Shown one piece after another: positions 1 to 8,624 of a stretch of DNA of 32,766 nt. A program made the position numbers and the translations under genes. The notes under the pieces are model-generated. The model worked only from the letters and a program-made list of their open reading frames with translations, had not been told where the DNA came from and did no database searches. Origin of the DNA: Pseudomonadota bacterium (lineage in GTDB: Bacteria; Pseudomonadota; Gammaproteobacteria; Burkholderiales; Gallionellaceae); contig JAJXUI010000032.1 of the NCBI GenBank assembly GCA_021782995.1, forward strand, positions 1 to 32,766, given 5' to 3'. Every line of letters starts with the position of its first letter. Within the stretch, counting starts at the first letter, position 1.

Positions 1-2290
1 TGAAGCCGCCTTCCAGCATGTTGACCATCGACGCCTTGAAGGTGGCGACGCCGACGCGGCCCACCACCGGTATCTGCCGCTGCGGCAGCGGCGGGCGATA
101 GTCTGTTGCAATCAGCGCCTGTGCTTCCTGCTTGGCGACATGCAGCACTTCGAAGCGGTTCAGCACGATGCGGTCTCCCGGTCTCAGGTAGCCCATCTCG
201 CGCGCCAGCTCGGCGCTCTTCGCCACTTCGCCCATTGCCACCTGCTGGAAGTAGCGACGCAGGAAGGGGAAGATGTCGCCGCCGCGCGCTTCATTGCCGG
301 CGCGTTGTGCCAGCTCCTTGCAGCCGCCACCGGCGGGCAGCAGGCCCACGCCCACTTCCACCAGGCCAATATAACTTTCCAGCGAGGCGACCACTTTCGA
401 GCAGTGCAGCGAGAACTCGCAGCCGCCACCCAGCGCCAGGCCATCCACCGCGGAGATGGTGGGCACCTGCGCATATTTGAGGCGCATCGAGGCCTGCTGG
501 AATTTGGCCACCACCGCTTCCACGCGCGGCACATTGCCGGTGGCGGCATTCACGATGGCGCCCAGCCCGCCGCCGCCTGCCACGGTGTATTTGACGCGGT
601 TCACCGCGCCCTTCAGCTTGCCGAACATGCCGCCGGCTTCGGCCGCTTCGCCATCCTGCATGCCCTGCATCAGTTGCAGCAGGTTGGCGCCGGCGGAGAA
701 TGGCGGCTCGGTTTGCCACAGGATCAGCGCCTTGAAGTGGGCTTCGGCTTCATCCACCGCGCGCAGGATGCCATCCAGCACTTCGTTGTTGACGGTGTGC
801 ATCTTGGTCTTGAAGCTGAGGATGGCGATGCCGTCGCCCATGTGCCACAGGCGCACTTCTTCCGTTTCGAAAATGGTTTCGCCATATGAAACTGATTCGC
901 CGGTGAGCAGCGACGGGTACAGCTGGCGCTTGTACACGGCTAAGGTTGAACGAGGCTGGCTGGTTTTGGACAGCGGCGCATAAGAGCCTTGCGCAGTGTG
1001 CACGCCAGTGCGTGACAACTCGGTGACCCAGGCGGGCAAGGGTGTTTTGCTCATGGACTTATCAGCGGCAATATCTTCATTGATCCACTGCGTGACCTGC
1101 TGCCAGCCGGCAGCCTGCCAGATTTCAAACGGGCCGTTGTCCCAGCCGAAGCCCCAGCGCACGGCGAAATCGAGATCGCGCGCATTGCTGGCGATGCTTT
1201 CCAGGTGCACCGCGCAATAATGGAAGGTGTCGCGCAGGATGCTCCACAGGAATTGCGCCTGCGGATTTTTGCTGGCCCTTAGCCCAGCGAGTTTCTTCGC
1301 CCAGTCGCGCTCGCGCAAAATTTCTTTTACATCATCATCGGCCTTGCCTGCGGAAAGCTTGTAGGTGTGGCTGGCGATATCTAGCACATGGATTTCCTTG
1401 CCGACTTTTTTATACACGCCGCGCTTCACCTTCTGCCCCAACGCACCTTCTTCGATCAGGCGGTTGAACCAGTCCGGCAGCGAAAAGTAGCCATGCCAGG
1501 CATCGGCTTCCAGGTTGGCCTGCATGGTGCCCACCACATGCTTGAACACATCCAGCCCCACCACATCCAGCGTGCGGAAGGTGGCGCTCTTGGGGCGACC
1601 TAGGTAGCGGCCGGTGAGCGCATCGACGGTGTCAAAGCCCAGCCCGTAATTCTTGGCATGGTGCTTGGTGGCGAGCATCGAGAACACGCCGATGCGGTTG
1701 GCGATGAAGTTGGGGGTGTCCTTCGCGCGCACCACGCCCTTGCCTACGGTGGAAACGAGGAAGGCTTCCAGCTGGTCGAGCAAACTTGCCTCGGTGCCCT
1801 TGCAGGGAATCAGCTCCACCAGGTACATATAGCGCGGCGGGTTGAAGAAGTGGATGCCGCAGAAGCGGTGACGCAGCGCCTCGGGGAAGGCATCGGCCAG
1901 GCTATTGATCGACAGGCCGGAGGTGTTGGTGGCAAAGATGGTATGCGGGCCAAGATACGGCGCAACCTTTTTGTAGAGGTCGGATTTCCAGTCCAGCCGC
2001 TCGGCGATGGCCTCGATCACCAGGTCGCAGCCTTTCAGCAGCTCGAGGTTTTCTTCATAGTTGGCGGGGGTGATGTAGGCCAGTTTGGCGGGCGAAGCGG
2101 ATGGTGCGGGCTCGAGTTTCTTCAGGCCATCCAGTGCCTTTTTTACATTGCCGTTCTTGTCGCCCTCTTTCGCCGGCAATTCAAACAGCAGCGTTTCGAC
2201 ATTGGCGTTGGTGAGATGGGCGGCGATCTGTGCGCCCATCACACCGGCACCCAGCACGGCGACCTTGCGGATGTGGAAGTGATTGCTCAT
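1..2290 (-). CDS. 3-hydroxyacyl-CoA dehydrogenase / enoyl-CoA hydratase fusion (FadN/FadB type), 3' end outside window
   Basis: This gene encodes a bifunctional beta-oxidation enzyme that hydrates enoyl-CoA and oxidises 3-hydroxyacyl-CoA with NAD. Reading from 2290 gives an uninterrupted frame of about 763 codons to the left edge with no stop, so the C-terminus is missing. The N-terminus has a Rossmann GAGVMG motif (residues 14-19), followed by HCDH features (IEAIAERLDWK, NTSGLSI, FCGIHFFNPPRYMYLVE, DTPNFIANRIG). A crotonase domain follows (SAGANLLQLMQGMQ, DGLALGGGCEF, VEVGVGLLPAGGG). Dehydrogenase-first order is that of FadN; E. coli FadB has the hydratase first. The start has a good Shine-Dalgarno (AGAAGGAG, about 5 bases before ATG). 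It follows the thioesterase gene after 110 bases and belongs to the fatty-acid cluster. A thiolase gene is expected just left of the window, by inference. Confidence 0.93.
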   Translation of the reverse strand, partial: MSNHFHIRKVAVLGAGVMGAQIAAHLTNANVETLLFELPAKEGDKNGNVKKALDGLKKLEPAPSASPAKLAYITPANYEENLELLKGCDLVIEAIAERLDWKSDLYKKVAPYLGPHTIFATNTSGLSINSLADAFPEALRHRFCGIHFFNPPRYMYLVELIPCKGTEASLLDQLEAFLVSTVGKGVVRAKDTPNFIANRIGVFSMLATKHHAKNYGLGFDTVDALTGRYLGRPKSATFRTLDVVGLDVFKHVVGTMQANLEADAWHGYFSLPDWFNRLIEEGALGQKVKRGVYKKVGKEIHVLDIASHTYKLSAGKADDDVKEILRERDWAKKLAGLRASKNPQAQFLWSILRDTFHYCAVHLESIASNARDLDFAVRWGFGWDNGPFEIWQAAGWQQVTQWINEDIAADKSMSKTPLPAWVTELSRTGVHTAQGSYAPLSKTSQPRSTLAVYKRQLYPSLLTGESVSYGETIFETEEVRLWHMGDGIAILSFKTKMHTVNNEVLDGILRAVDEAEAHFKALILWQTEPPFSAGANLLQLMQGMQDGEAAEAGGMFGKLKGAVNRVKYTVAGGGGLGAIVNAATGNVPRVEAVVAKFQQASMRLKYAQVPTISAVDGLALGGGCEFSLHCSKVVASLESYIGLVEVGVGLLPAGGGCKELAQRAGNEARGGDIFPFLRRYFQQVAMGEVAKSAELAREMGYLRPGDRIVLNRFEVLHVAKQEAQALIATDYRPPLPQRQIPVVGRVGVATFKASMVNMLEGGF

Positions 2291-2308
2291 GACAACTCCT
2301 TCTAAAAT

Positions 2309-2336
2309 AATATAAATAATTCAAATAGTTATGTAA
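2309..2336 (-). promoter_or_regulatory. candidate sigma70 promoter for the FadN-type gene
   Basis: On the minus strand TTACAT (2336-2331), a 16-base spacer and TATATT (2314-2309) precede the ATG at 2290 by about 20 bases. The surrounding 110-base gap is AT-rich, unlike the genes around it. The -35 matches only 4 of 6 consensus bases, so the gene may instead be transcribed mainly from the upstream fadE promoter. Confidence 0.4.
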
Positions 2337-2400
2337 TTAGACCCATAGTCTGGCAGGCTACGCGCGCATCCACCGGGTCCCTATGTTTCTTCCGGCGGGG

Positions 2401-2799
2401 CTATTCCTCCGATGGTACGGGCCGCGGCCTGCGGTCTTCACCAATTGCCACATAGGTGAGTACGGCTTCAGTCACTTTCACACATACGGGCATGGCCGGA
2501 TCGCGCTGCGCATAGACCTCCACATCGACCGTGATGGAGGTGGTGCCAACCTTGACGATGCTGGCATAGAAACTGACGATGTCTCCAATGTAGATCGGCT
2601 CCTTGAAGATGAAGGAATTCACCGCGACGGTGACCACTTTGCCCTTGGCGCGATGCAGCGCCGGGATGCTGCCGGCGATATCCACCTGCCCCATGATCCA
2701 GCCGCCAAAGATGTCGCCGGAATAGTTGGCATCGGAAGGCATCGCGGCCACCCGCAAGGTAGGCTCGCGTTTCGGCAATTCGACAAAGTTTCCACTCAT
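2401..2799 (-). CDS. YciA-type acyl-CoA thioesterase (hotdog fold)
   Basis: This gene encodes an acyl-CoA thioesterase that hydrolyses acyl-CoA to free acid and CoA, probably cytosolic. The 132-residue protein matches the usual YciA/ACOT length. It shows the hotdog signature with the motif DANYSGDIFGGWIMGQVD, in which the aspartate of the GDIFGGW region is the family's catalytic position, and the later segment VNSFIFKEPIYIGDIVSF. The frame extends upstream to 2847, but the ATG at 2799 is preferred: GAGGGG lies just before it, it sits one base after the stop of the acyl-CoA synthetase, and it gives the family length. In this operon it could relieve CoA sequestration during fatty-acid breakdown, which is inference. 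Confidence 0.88.
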   Translation of the reverse strand: MSGNFVELPKREPTLRVAAMPSDANYSGDIFGGWIMGQVDIAGSIPALHRAKGKVVTVAVNSFIFKEPIYIGDIVSFYASIVKVGTTSITVDVEVYAQRDPAMPVCVKVTEAVLTYVAIGEDRRPRPVPSEE

Positions 2800-2800
2800 G

Positions 2801-4603
2801 TCAGTGCCCCTCATACAGCGCGCGGATATCCGCAGCATAGCGATCACATACCGGGCCGCGTTTCACTTTCAAGGTCGGTGTGAGCAATCCGTTTTCGATC
2901 GTCCAGGGTTCACTCATCAGAAACACGCGATGAATCTGTGCATAGCCGGGAAATTCCTTGATCTGGTCTGCAATGCGCTTCACCACGGCCTTTTCCACTT
3001 CCTTGCGATTGAGCGACTCAGGCTTATCCGGATCAACATGCATTTCCGCTGCCAGCAGTTTCCATTGTTCAGGATTCACCACCGCCAGCGCGACCAGATA
3101 GGGATGTGCCTCGCCATGCACCATGATCTGGTCGAACAGCGGGTCGCGCTGGATGGCGGCTTCCATGTCGGAAGGCGGTATTTTTTCGCCATTCGACAAC
3201 ACGATGATTTCCTTCAGCCGCCCGGTAATGTAGATGTGGCCGGTTTCACTGATGCGCGCAGTGTCGCCGGTATTGAGCCAGCCATCACTGCCAATGGTGG
3301 CACGGGTGGCTTCTTCATTGTGCCAGTAACCCAGCATGTTGGAAGGGCCGCGCACCATCAGCGCGTTCTGCTCGCCGATTTTCACTTCGATGCCTGCCAA
3401 TGGCAGGCCGATGCTGGGCGGGAAATTGCTGTCGGGACGGTTCGCACTGACCACCGGGCTGGTTTCGGTCATGCCATAGCCCTGGATCAGGTTCAGTCCC
3501 AACGCAATGAACAGCCGTGCAACCTTGGGCGGCAAAGCTGCGCCACCGCTGATGGCAAAACGCAGGCGCCCGCCCAGCTTGGCCATCACCTTCTTCGCCA
3601 CCAGCGCATTCAGCAAGGGCCACAGCAACAGTTCGGGCGACCATGCGATGCGGCCCTGCTGGTATTCAAAGCGGTGCCAGCCGACTTGGACGGTCAGCAG
3701 GAACAGTTTCTTTTTCAGGGCGGAGCCTTCTTCCAGCTTGGCATGAATGGCGTTGTATACGCGCTCGAAGATGCGCGGTACCGCAATCAGCGCTGTGGGC
3801 CGGATATGGACCAGGTCTTCGGACAGCTGCGGGATGGAACGGGCATAGGCAATCACACCGCCGCCGGTCATCAGCCAGTAACCGGCCGTGCGTTCGAAGG
3901 TATGCGACAGCGGCAGGAACGACAGCGAAGTGTCATGCTTGTCCACCGGAAAAATCTGGAACGAGGCATAGGCGTTGTACACGATGTTGTAATGCGACAG
4001 CATCACACCCTTGGGTTTGCCCGTGGTGCCAGAGGTGTAGATGATGGTGGCCAGCTCATCCTTGTTGCGCGGGCGCTCGGGCTGCATCTGGCTGCTTTCC
4101 GGCAACCATTCATCGAGCGGCTTCAGTCTGGTATCGGCATTGCCGGATATTTTTTCAATGCTGACAAAGCGCTGCACGACGGACATCTGCCCCAACACGG
4201 CACCCAGCGCCTGCCATTGCTCGGCATTTTCGATCAGCAGCACTTTCACCCCGGCATCTTCCACGATATAGGCAATGTTGTCCGGGCGGTCCACGGTATA
4301 CAGCGGCACCACCACCAGCCCCAGCGACATCGCGGCCTGCTCGAAGAAAATCCAGTTCGGGCAGTTGCGCAGCATGATGGCTACACGGTCGCCAGCCTGC
4401 AGTTGCTCTTTCATCAGGGCCGCCTGGAAACGCGCTACCTGCTGCAAGGCTTCCGCCCAGGTATGGCTCAGCCAGGCTGCTTTCTGGTAATTGAAATAGC
4501 GATAGGCCACATCCTGTGGCGTACGCTTCACGCGCTCAAGGAAAAGGCCATGCAGGGTCAGCGACTGTTCCGGCTTGATGATGTTTTCATTATTTGTTGT
4601 CAT
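2801..4603 (-). CDS. long-chain acyl-CoA synthetase (AMP-binding, FadD15/ACSL-like)
   Basis: This gene encodes a 600-residue adenylate-forming enzyme that activates long-chain fatty acids to acyl-CoA via acyl-AMP, the entry step of beta-oxidation. The P-loop-like AMP-binding motif TSGTTGKPKG is at residues 190-199. It is followed by LSFLPLSHTFER, the GYGMTETSPVVS A5 motif, the TGD hinge region (GWLNTGDTA), GRLKEIIVLSNGEKI, and a C-terminal GLLTPTLKVKR carrying the expected catalytic lysine. Length and motif order suit the FadD15/ACSL branch better than the shorter E. coli FadD. Its ATG overlaps the stop of the upstream dehydrogenase by one base (TAATG), which points to translational coupling. 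Confidence 0.93.
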   Translation of the reverse strand: MTTNNENIIKPEQSLTLHGLFLERVKRTPQDVAYRYFNYQKAAWLSHTWAEALQQVARFQAALMKEQLQAGDRVAIMLRNCPNWIFFEQAAMSLGLVVVPLYTVDRPDNIAYIVEDAGVKVLLIENAEQWQALGAVLGQMSVVQRFVSIEKISGNADTRLKPLDEWLPESSQMQPERPRNKDELATIIYTSGTTGKPKGVMLSHYNIVYNAYASFQIFPVDKHDTSLSFLPLSHTFERTAGYWLMTGGGVIAYARSIPQLSEDLVHIRPTALIAVPRIFERVYNAIHAKLEEGSALKKKLFLLTVQVGWHRFEYQQGRIAWSPELLLWPLLNALVAKKVMAKLGGRLRFAISGGAALPPKVARLFIALGLNLIQGYGMTETSPVVSANRPDSNFPPSIGLPLAGIEVKIGEQNALMVRGPSNMLGYWHNEEATRATIGSDGWLNTGDTARISETGHIYITGRLKEIIVLSNGEKIPPSDMEAAIQRDPLFDQIMVHGEAHPYLVALAVVNPEQWKLLAAEMHVDPDKPESLNRKEVEKAVVKRIADQIKEFPGYAQIHRVFLMSEPWTIENGLLTPTLKVKRGPVCDRYAADIRALYEGH

Positions 4604-5436
4604 TATTTTCCTCCGGCATCCAGAAACAGGTCATGAAACAGTGACGCACCGGGCGTGACCGCGTATTGCTCGAAATCCTGCACGCCGGCTGCCTTCAGCA
4701 CATCCTCATCGAGGAAAAAATTGCCGCTGCAGTCGCGGCTGTTGCGCAGGAAAATCTGGTAAGCCGCATCGGCAACGATGGCGGGCTTGCGCGAAGCACG
4801 CAGGATCTGCTCCGGAAAATTGAATTCGATCGCCGCGGTGGCAATCGTGGTGCATGGCCACAGGCTGTTCACCGCGATGCCAGCATCGGCATATTCGCGC
4901 GCCATGCCCAGTGTGCACATGCTCATGCCGTATTTGGAAATGGTATAGGCCAGATGCGGCGCAAACCATTTTTCCTGCATGTTGAGCGGTGGCGACATCG
5001 TGAGGATATGCGGATTTGCAGCCCGCTTAAGGTGCGGGATGCAGGCCTGCGAAGTGAGGTAGGTGGCACGCATGTTGACATCCCACATCAGGTCCAGCCT
5101 GCGCGCCGGCGTATTCAGCGTATCGGTGAGGTAAATCGCACTGGCATTGTTGACGAGGATGTCGATGCCGCCGAAACAGTGTGCCGCCTGGTCCACCGCC
5201 TGCACGATCTGCCTTTCATCCCGCACATCAAGCTGGATGGCCAGGCCCTTGCCGCCTGCCTGCTCCACCTCCTCCACCACAGTGTAGATCGTGCCCGGCA
5301 GCTTGGCATGCGGCTCGGCCGTCTTGCCGGTAATCACGACATTGGCGCCATCGCGCGCACAGCGCAATGCAATCTCCCGGCCTATGCCGCGACTGGAACC
5401 GGTGATGAACAGTGTCTTGCCGTTAAGGGTGCTCAT
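4603..5436 (-). CDS. short-chain dehydrogenase/reductase (HSDL2-like)
   Basis: This gene encodes a 277-residue NAD(P)-dependent SDR. The cofactor motif is TGSSRGIGREIA near residues 12-23, followed by LDVRDE, the structural motif NNAS, and the active-site Y-x(3)-K in YTISKYGMS. The usual serine position is in LTMSPP. The sequence style, with the segment GKTAEPHAKLPGTIYT, resembles the HSDL2 family of peroxisomal/mitochondrial and bacterial SDRs associated with lipid metabolism. The substrate cannot be read from the sequence. It overlaps fadE by four bases (ATGA) and the acyl-CoA synthetase by one base, so it is almost certainly co-translated with beta-oxidation enzymes and probably acts on a fatty acyl or related lipid intermediate. 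Confidence 0.88.
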   Translation of the reverse strand: MSTLNGKTLFITGSSRGIGREIALRCARDGANVVITGKTAEPHAKLPGTIYTVVEEVEQAGGKGLAIQLDVRDERQIVQAVDQAAHCFGGIDILVNNASAIYLTDTLNTPARRLDLMWDVNMRATYLTSQACIPHLKRAANPHILTMSPPLNMQEKWFAPHLAYTISKYGMSMCTLGMAREYADAGIAVNSLWPCTTIATAAIEFNFPEQILRASRKPAIVADAAYQIFLRNSRDCSGNFFLDEDVLKAAGVQDFEQYAVTPGASLFHDLFLDAGGK

Positions 5437-7871
5437 TGTCTGGCGGCAGGCAACTGGGCAGGATCAAAATCGTCCACCATGATCACCTTGCGCCGCAACA
5501 CGTAATCGCGCTCCAGCAGTGCAGCCTGTTCAGGATTGATCACGCCGGCATCCTTTGCCTCGGCAATCTGCCCCAGTTCGTCGCGCGACCTGATCTTGCC
5601 TTCCTTGCGCGCCTTGGCAAGCTGTGCCTGTATCGGCTCGCATTGCAGCGTGCTGAGCAACGCGGCTTCCAGCGCTCCGACCGCATCCTTTTCATTTTTC
5701 GGCACGAACATGCCGCTGGTGAGGCGGTCACGTGCCGATCCCGGGTGCATCAGGTAGCTCGAAACCTCATGCCCCAGCGCATCGGAGGGCGGCATTGCAC
5801 ATTTGCCGAACGGGAAGATCAACCGGCGCAGGCCCCATGCGATCAAGCGGTTGGGGAAGTTGTTCAGTACGCCATCGAAAGCCATCTCGATGCGGTACAT
5901 GCAGTCCTGCATCGCCCAATGCATCAGAGGCACATCCGCCTGCGGCCGTCCATCATCGGCAAAGCGCTTCAGCACTGCCGAACCCAGATAAAGGTTGCTC
6001 AGCACATCGCCAAGGCGTGCCGAGATCATTTCCTTGCGTTTCAGGGTTCCACCGAGCACCAGCATCGCCACGTCTGCCGCCAGCGCAAATGCCGTGGCAT
6101 ATCGGGTGAGCTGCTGGAAGTGGCGCACCGTATGCTCGCCTTCCGGCACGGGGATGCCGCGACCGCCAGTGATGCCGAACACCAGCGAACGCACGGCATT
6201 GCTGATGCTGAAGCTGATATGCCCCCAGAACGCCGCATCAAATTCCTGCAGCGCGGCACTCCTGTCGCTGCTGTGTGCGGCATGGATTTCCCTGAGCACA
6301 TAAGGATGGGCGCGAATGGCGCCCTGGCCGAAGATGATCATGCTGCGGGTCAGGATGTTGGCGCCTTCGACCGTAATGCCGATCGGGATTTGCTGATAGG
6401 TACGCGCCATGTAGTTATCCGGGCCCATGCATATGCCCTTGCCGCCATGCACATCCATCGCATCGTTGATCACGCCGCGACTTCTTTCAGTACAGTTGTA
6501 TTTGGCAATGGCGGAAATCACCGAAGGCTTTTCCCCCATATCCACCGCCGATGCAGTCAACACGCGTGCCGCCTCCAGCAGGTAGGTCTGCGCACCGATG
6601 CGCGCCAGTGCTTCTTCCACACCTTCAAATTTGCCCACCGGCAACTTGAACTGCTTGCGCACGCGCGCATAGGCGCCGCTGGTGCGCGCGGAAAGCTTGG
6701 CGCTGCCGGTGGCACTGGCCGGCAACGAGATGGAACGTCCGGCGGCCAGGCATTCCATCAACATGCGCCAGCCCTGGCCAATTCGGTCGGCGCCACCGAT
6801 GATGTAGTCGAGCGGGATGAACACATCCTTGCCCTGGGTCGGGCCATTCTGGAACGCGGAGTTCAGCGGGAAGTGGCGGCGTCCGGTTTTCACGCCTGGG
6901 GTATTGGTCGGGATCAGCGCCAGCGTGATGCCGCGATCCTCCACCGGGCTCAGCAGGTGATCCGGGTCATACAGCTTGAACGCAATCCCCAGCAAGGTGG
7001 CCACCGGCGCCAGCGTGATGTAACGCTTTTCCCAGTTCATCCGCAGGCCCAGCACCTTCTCGCCATTGAATTCGCCATAACAGACGATGCCGGTATCGGG
7101 AATGGCCCCGGCATCGGAACCGGCAAACGGCCCGGTCAGCGCGAAACAGGGTATCTCTTCACCCTTGGCGAGGCGGCGCAGGTATTTGTCCTTCTGCGCC
7201 TGGGTGCCGTAGTGCATCAACAGCTCGGCCGGCCCCAGCGAATTGGGCACCATCACGGTCACGGTGCCGGTGGCGCTGCGTGAAGCCAGCTTGGTCACCA
7301 CGGTGGAATGTGCCAGCGCAGAAAACTGCAGGCCGCCATATTCCTTGGGAATGATCATGCCGAAGAAACCCTTGTCCTTGATGAACTGCCAGGTTTCCGG
7401 CGACAGGTCCTGGCGCACATGGGTGACTTCCCAGTCGTCTATCATCGCGCACAGCTGTTCGGTTTCATTGTCGACGAAGGCCTGCTCTTCCGGCGTCAGC
7501 TGCGGCTTGGCATAGGCTAGCAGCTTGTGCCAGTCCGGATTGCCCGAAAACAGCTGGCCATCCCACCATACGGTGCCTGCATCCAGCGCTTCCTGCTCGG
7601 TCTGCGAAACCTGCGGCAGGATCTTGCGGAAGATATTCAGGATGAATGCGCTGATCAGTGCGCGGCGTATCAGTGGAATGCCCAGCAGGACCAGTGCCAC
7701 GGCGAGCACGCCTACCAGCGCCACCAGCGCGTCGCCGGAAATGCTCAATGCGATGGCACTGCCGGAAACGATCACGATCCAGCCCAGCAACCACCCCCAC
7801 ACCGATGCACGGAAAAATGCCAGCAACATCAATAACGCCAACACCGCCACTATTACCATTACGACTGTCAT
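5433..7871 (-). CDS. fadE: membrane-associated acyl-CoA dehydrogenase (FadE type)
   Basis: This gene encodes the FAD-dependent first oxidation step of beta-oxidation. The 812-residue product is close to the size of E. coli FadE. It begins with about 75 residues of hydrophobic segments (MTVVMVIVAVLALLMLL, GWLLGWIVIVSGSAIAL, LVALVGVLAVALVLLGI), which would anchor it in the inner membrane. The dehydrogenase core includes FGMIIPKEYGGLQFS, NSLGPAELLMHYGT, CFALTGPFAGSDAGAIPDTG, and DVHGGKGICMGPDNY, with the FadE-specific C-terminal region after it. The frame opens at 7898, but the ATG at 7871 is preceded by AGGAGG at five bases, so that start was chosen. It is the first gene of the beta-oxidation operon. 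Confidence 0.94.
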   Translation of the reverse strand: MTVVMVIVAVLALLMLLAFFRASVWGWLLGWIVIVSGSAIALSISGDALVALVGVLAVALVLLGIPLIRRALISAFILNIFRKILPQVSQTEQEALDAGTVWWDGQLFSGNPDWHKLLAYAKPQLTPEEQAFVDNETEQLCAMIDDWEVTHVRQDLSPETWQFIKDKGFFGMIIPKEYGGLQFSALAHSTVVTKLASRSATGTVTVMVPNSLGPAELLMHYGTQAQKDKYLRRLAKGEEIPCFALTGPFAGSDAGAIPDTGIVCYGEFNGEKVLGLRMNWEKRYITLAPVATLLGIAFKLYDPDHLLSPVEDRGITLALIPTNTPGVKTGRRHFPLNSAFQNGPTQGKDVFIPLDYIIGGADRIGQGWRMLMECLAAGRSISLPASATGSAKLSARTSGAYARVRKQFKLPVGKFEGVEEALARIGAQTYLLEAARVLTASAVDMGEKPSVISAIAKYNCTERSRGVINDAMDVHGGKGICMGPDNYMARTYQQIPIGITVEGANILTRSMIIFGQGAIRAHPYVLREIHAAHSSDRSAALQEFDAAFWGHISFSISNAVRSLVFGITGGRGIPVPEGEHTVRHFQQLTRYATAFALAADVAMLVLGGTLKRKEMISARLGDVLSNLYLGSAVLKRFADDGRPQADVPLMHWAMQDCMYRIEMAFDGVLNNFPNRLIAWGLRRLIFPFGKCAMPPSDALGHEVSSYLMHPGSARDRLTSGMFVPKNEKDAVGALEAALLSTLQCEPIQAQLAKARKEGKIRSRDELGQIAEAKDAGVINPEQAALLERDYVLRRKVIMVDDFDPAQLPAARQ

Positions 7872-7898
7872 AACTGCCTCCTGGTTTATTATTTTCAC

Positions 7899-7927
7899 AC
7901 TGTAGCCGCGCAGCTGCGGGCTGACAA
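7899..7927 (-). promoter_or_regulatory. candidate sigma70 promoter of the fadE operon
   Basis: On the minus strand TTGTCA (7927-7922), a 17-base spacer and TACAGT (7904-7899) give a leader of about 20 bases before the Shine-Dalgarno and ATG at 7871. The spacer contains the GC-rich palindrome CGCAGCTGCG (7909-7918) inside AGCC/GGCT arms, which could be an operator. Hexamers match consensus at 5/6 and 4/6. Confidence 0.5.
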
Positions 7928-7941
7928 TGAGTTGACAAGCC

Positions 7942-8367
7942 TTAATTCAACCCCTGCTTTTCTTTCTGCATCTTCACCTGCTCCTGCTGTGATGGCGTCA
8001 GTGCCCGATAACCGTTGGTGTACGGCCAGCCATACCCCCAGCGGAATGAGGTTGGCCACCATGGCGATCCACCCACCCTGACCCCGGCCAGCATCATTTC
8101 TGCAACAGCCGGCTCGCCTACAGCCGATACACAGGAACGCAATTCAAGATCCGCCTGCAGGCGCTCCTGAAACGTGCCGCCAGCCCAGTACCTCAGGTCA
8201 TGTTCGACACAGCAACGATGCCAGAGATCCTTGTGTGCGGGCGTACCATCGGGAAAATCGCTGCAGCCGTCTGTCGTGAAAGGTTTGAGTTGCATGGTGC
8301 CGGTGGTCTGGCAGGCGGCCAGCAGGCCAAGCTGGCAAATGATGAATAACCATTTGTAGATGCGCAT
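7942..8367 (-). CDS. small lipoprotein with phospholipase A2-like CCxxHD motif
   Basis: This gene encodes a predicted exported lipoprotein of 141 residues. The signal peptide ends in a lipobox, LLAAC, with the lipidated cysteine at residue 19. The core contains CSDFPDGTP and then CCVEHDLRYW, where C52, C53, H56 and D57 reproduce the CCxxHD active-site helix of secreted phospholipase A2. The cysteine-rich calcium loop typical of animal enzymes (YGCYCGxGG) is not obvious; CSDFPDGT occupies that place. The ATG at 8367 is preferred over the longer frame from 8430 because AGGGGA precedes it and it starts directly with the signal peptide. It is probably envelope-located. Phospholipase activity is inferred from the motif only. 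It lies upstream of fadE on the same strand but seems to end before the fadE promoter. Confidence 0.75.
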   Translation of the reverse strand: MRIYKWLFIICQLGLLAACQTTGTMQLKPFTTDGCSDFPDGTPAHKDLWHRCCVEHDLRYWAGGTFQERLQADLELRSCVSAVGEPAVAEMMLAGVRVGGSPWWPTSFRWGYGWPYTNGYRALTPSQQEQVKMQKEKQGLN

Positions 8368-8506
8368 GTTATCCCCTGAAAATTTTATCGTTTCCCGATC
8401 TGCGGGAGTTACAGGGCATCGCTCGCACAATCAGGAAAATCTTATATTTATGGTTTTATTTGGCACAAATTAACATAAGCAGGGATGAAACGCACCTCTG
8501 TTCATT

Positions 8507-8562
8507 GCGGACTTGTAAGCTAGAATTCCGGTCGGGCATGAATCTCCGGGAACAAAGTCCGC
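8507..8562 (+). other. long stem-loop in the leader of the asmA-like gene
   Basis: GCGGACTT (8507-8514) is perfectly complementary to AAGTCCGC (8555-8562). Inside the loop TTCCGG (8526-8531) can pair with CCGGGAA (8546-8552) with one bulged G. The nested structure ends about 60 bases before the asmA-like ATG. It may be a structured leader, a small RNA, or part of a double-sided regulatory site; a TAGAAT at 8521 inside it has no good -35. Confidence 0.4.
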
Positions 8563-8624
8563 GCCATGTCACTGTACGAGCAAATTGCTGCAATAATATT
8601 TCCATTACTGCCACAGGAAACCTC

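Noticed and set aside
2341..2400. CCATAG/CTATG inverted pieces after the thioesterase gene as a terminator
   Set aside because: The two pairings are not nested in a way that forms one stem, and no T-run follows.
2726..4636. 636-codon open frame on the plus strand opposite the acyl-CoA synthetase
   Set aside because: Its translation is rich in His, Arg and Gln with no domain, and the opposite strand has a complete, motif-rich enzyme. It is a GC-driven shadow; the same applies to the 615-codon frame at 5436-7283.
8460..8480. Possible sigma54 promoter (TTGGCAC...) before the asmA-like gene
   Set aside because: The -24 element fits, but there is no GC at -12 with correct spacing.
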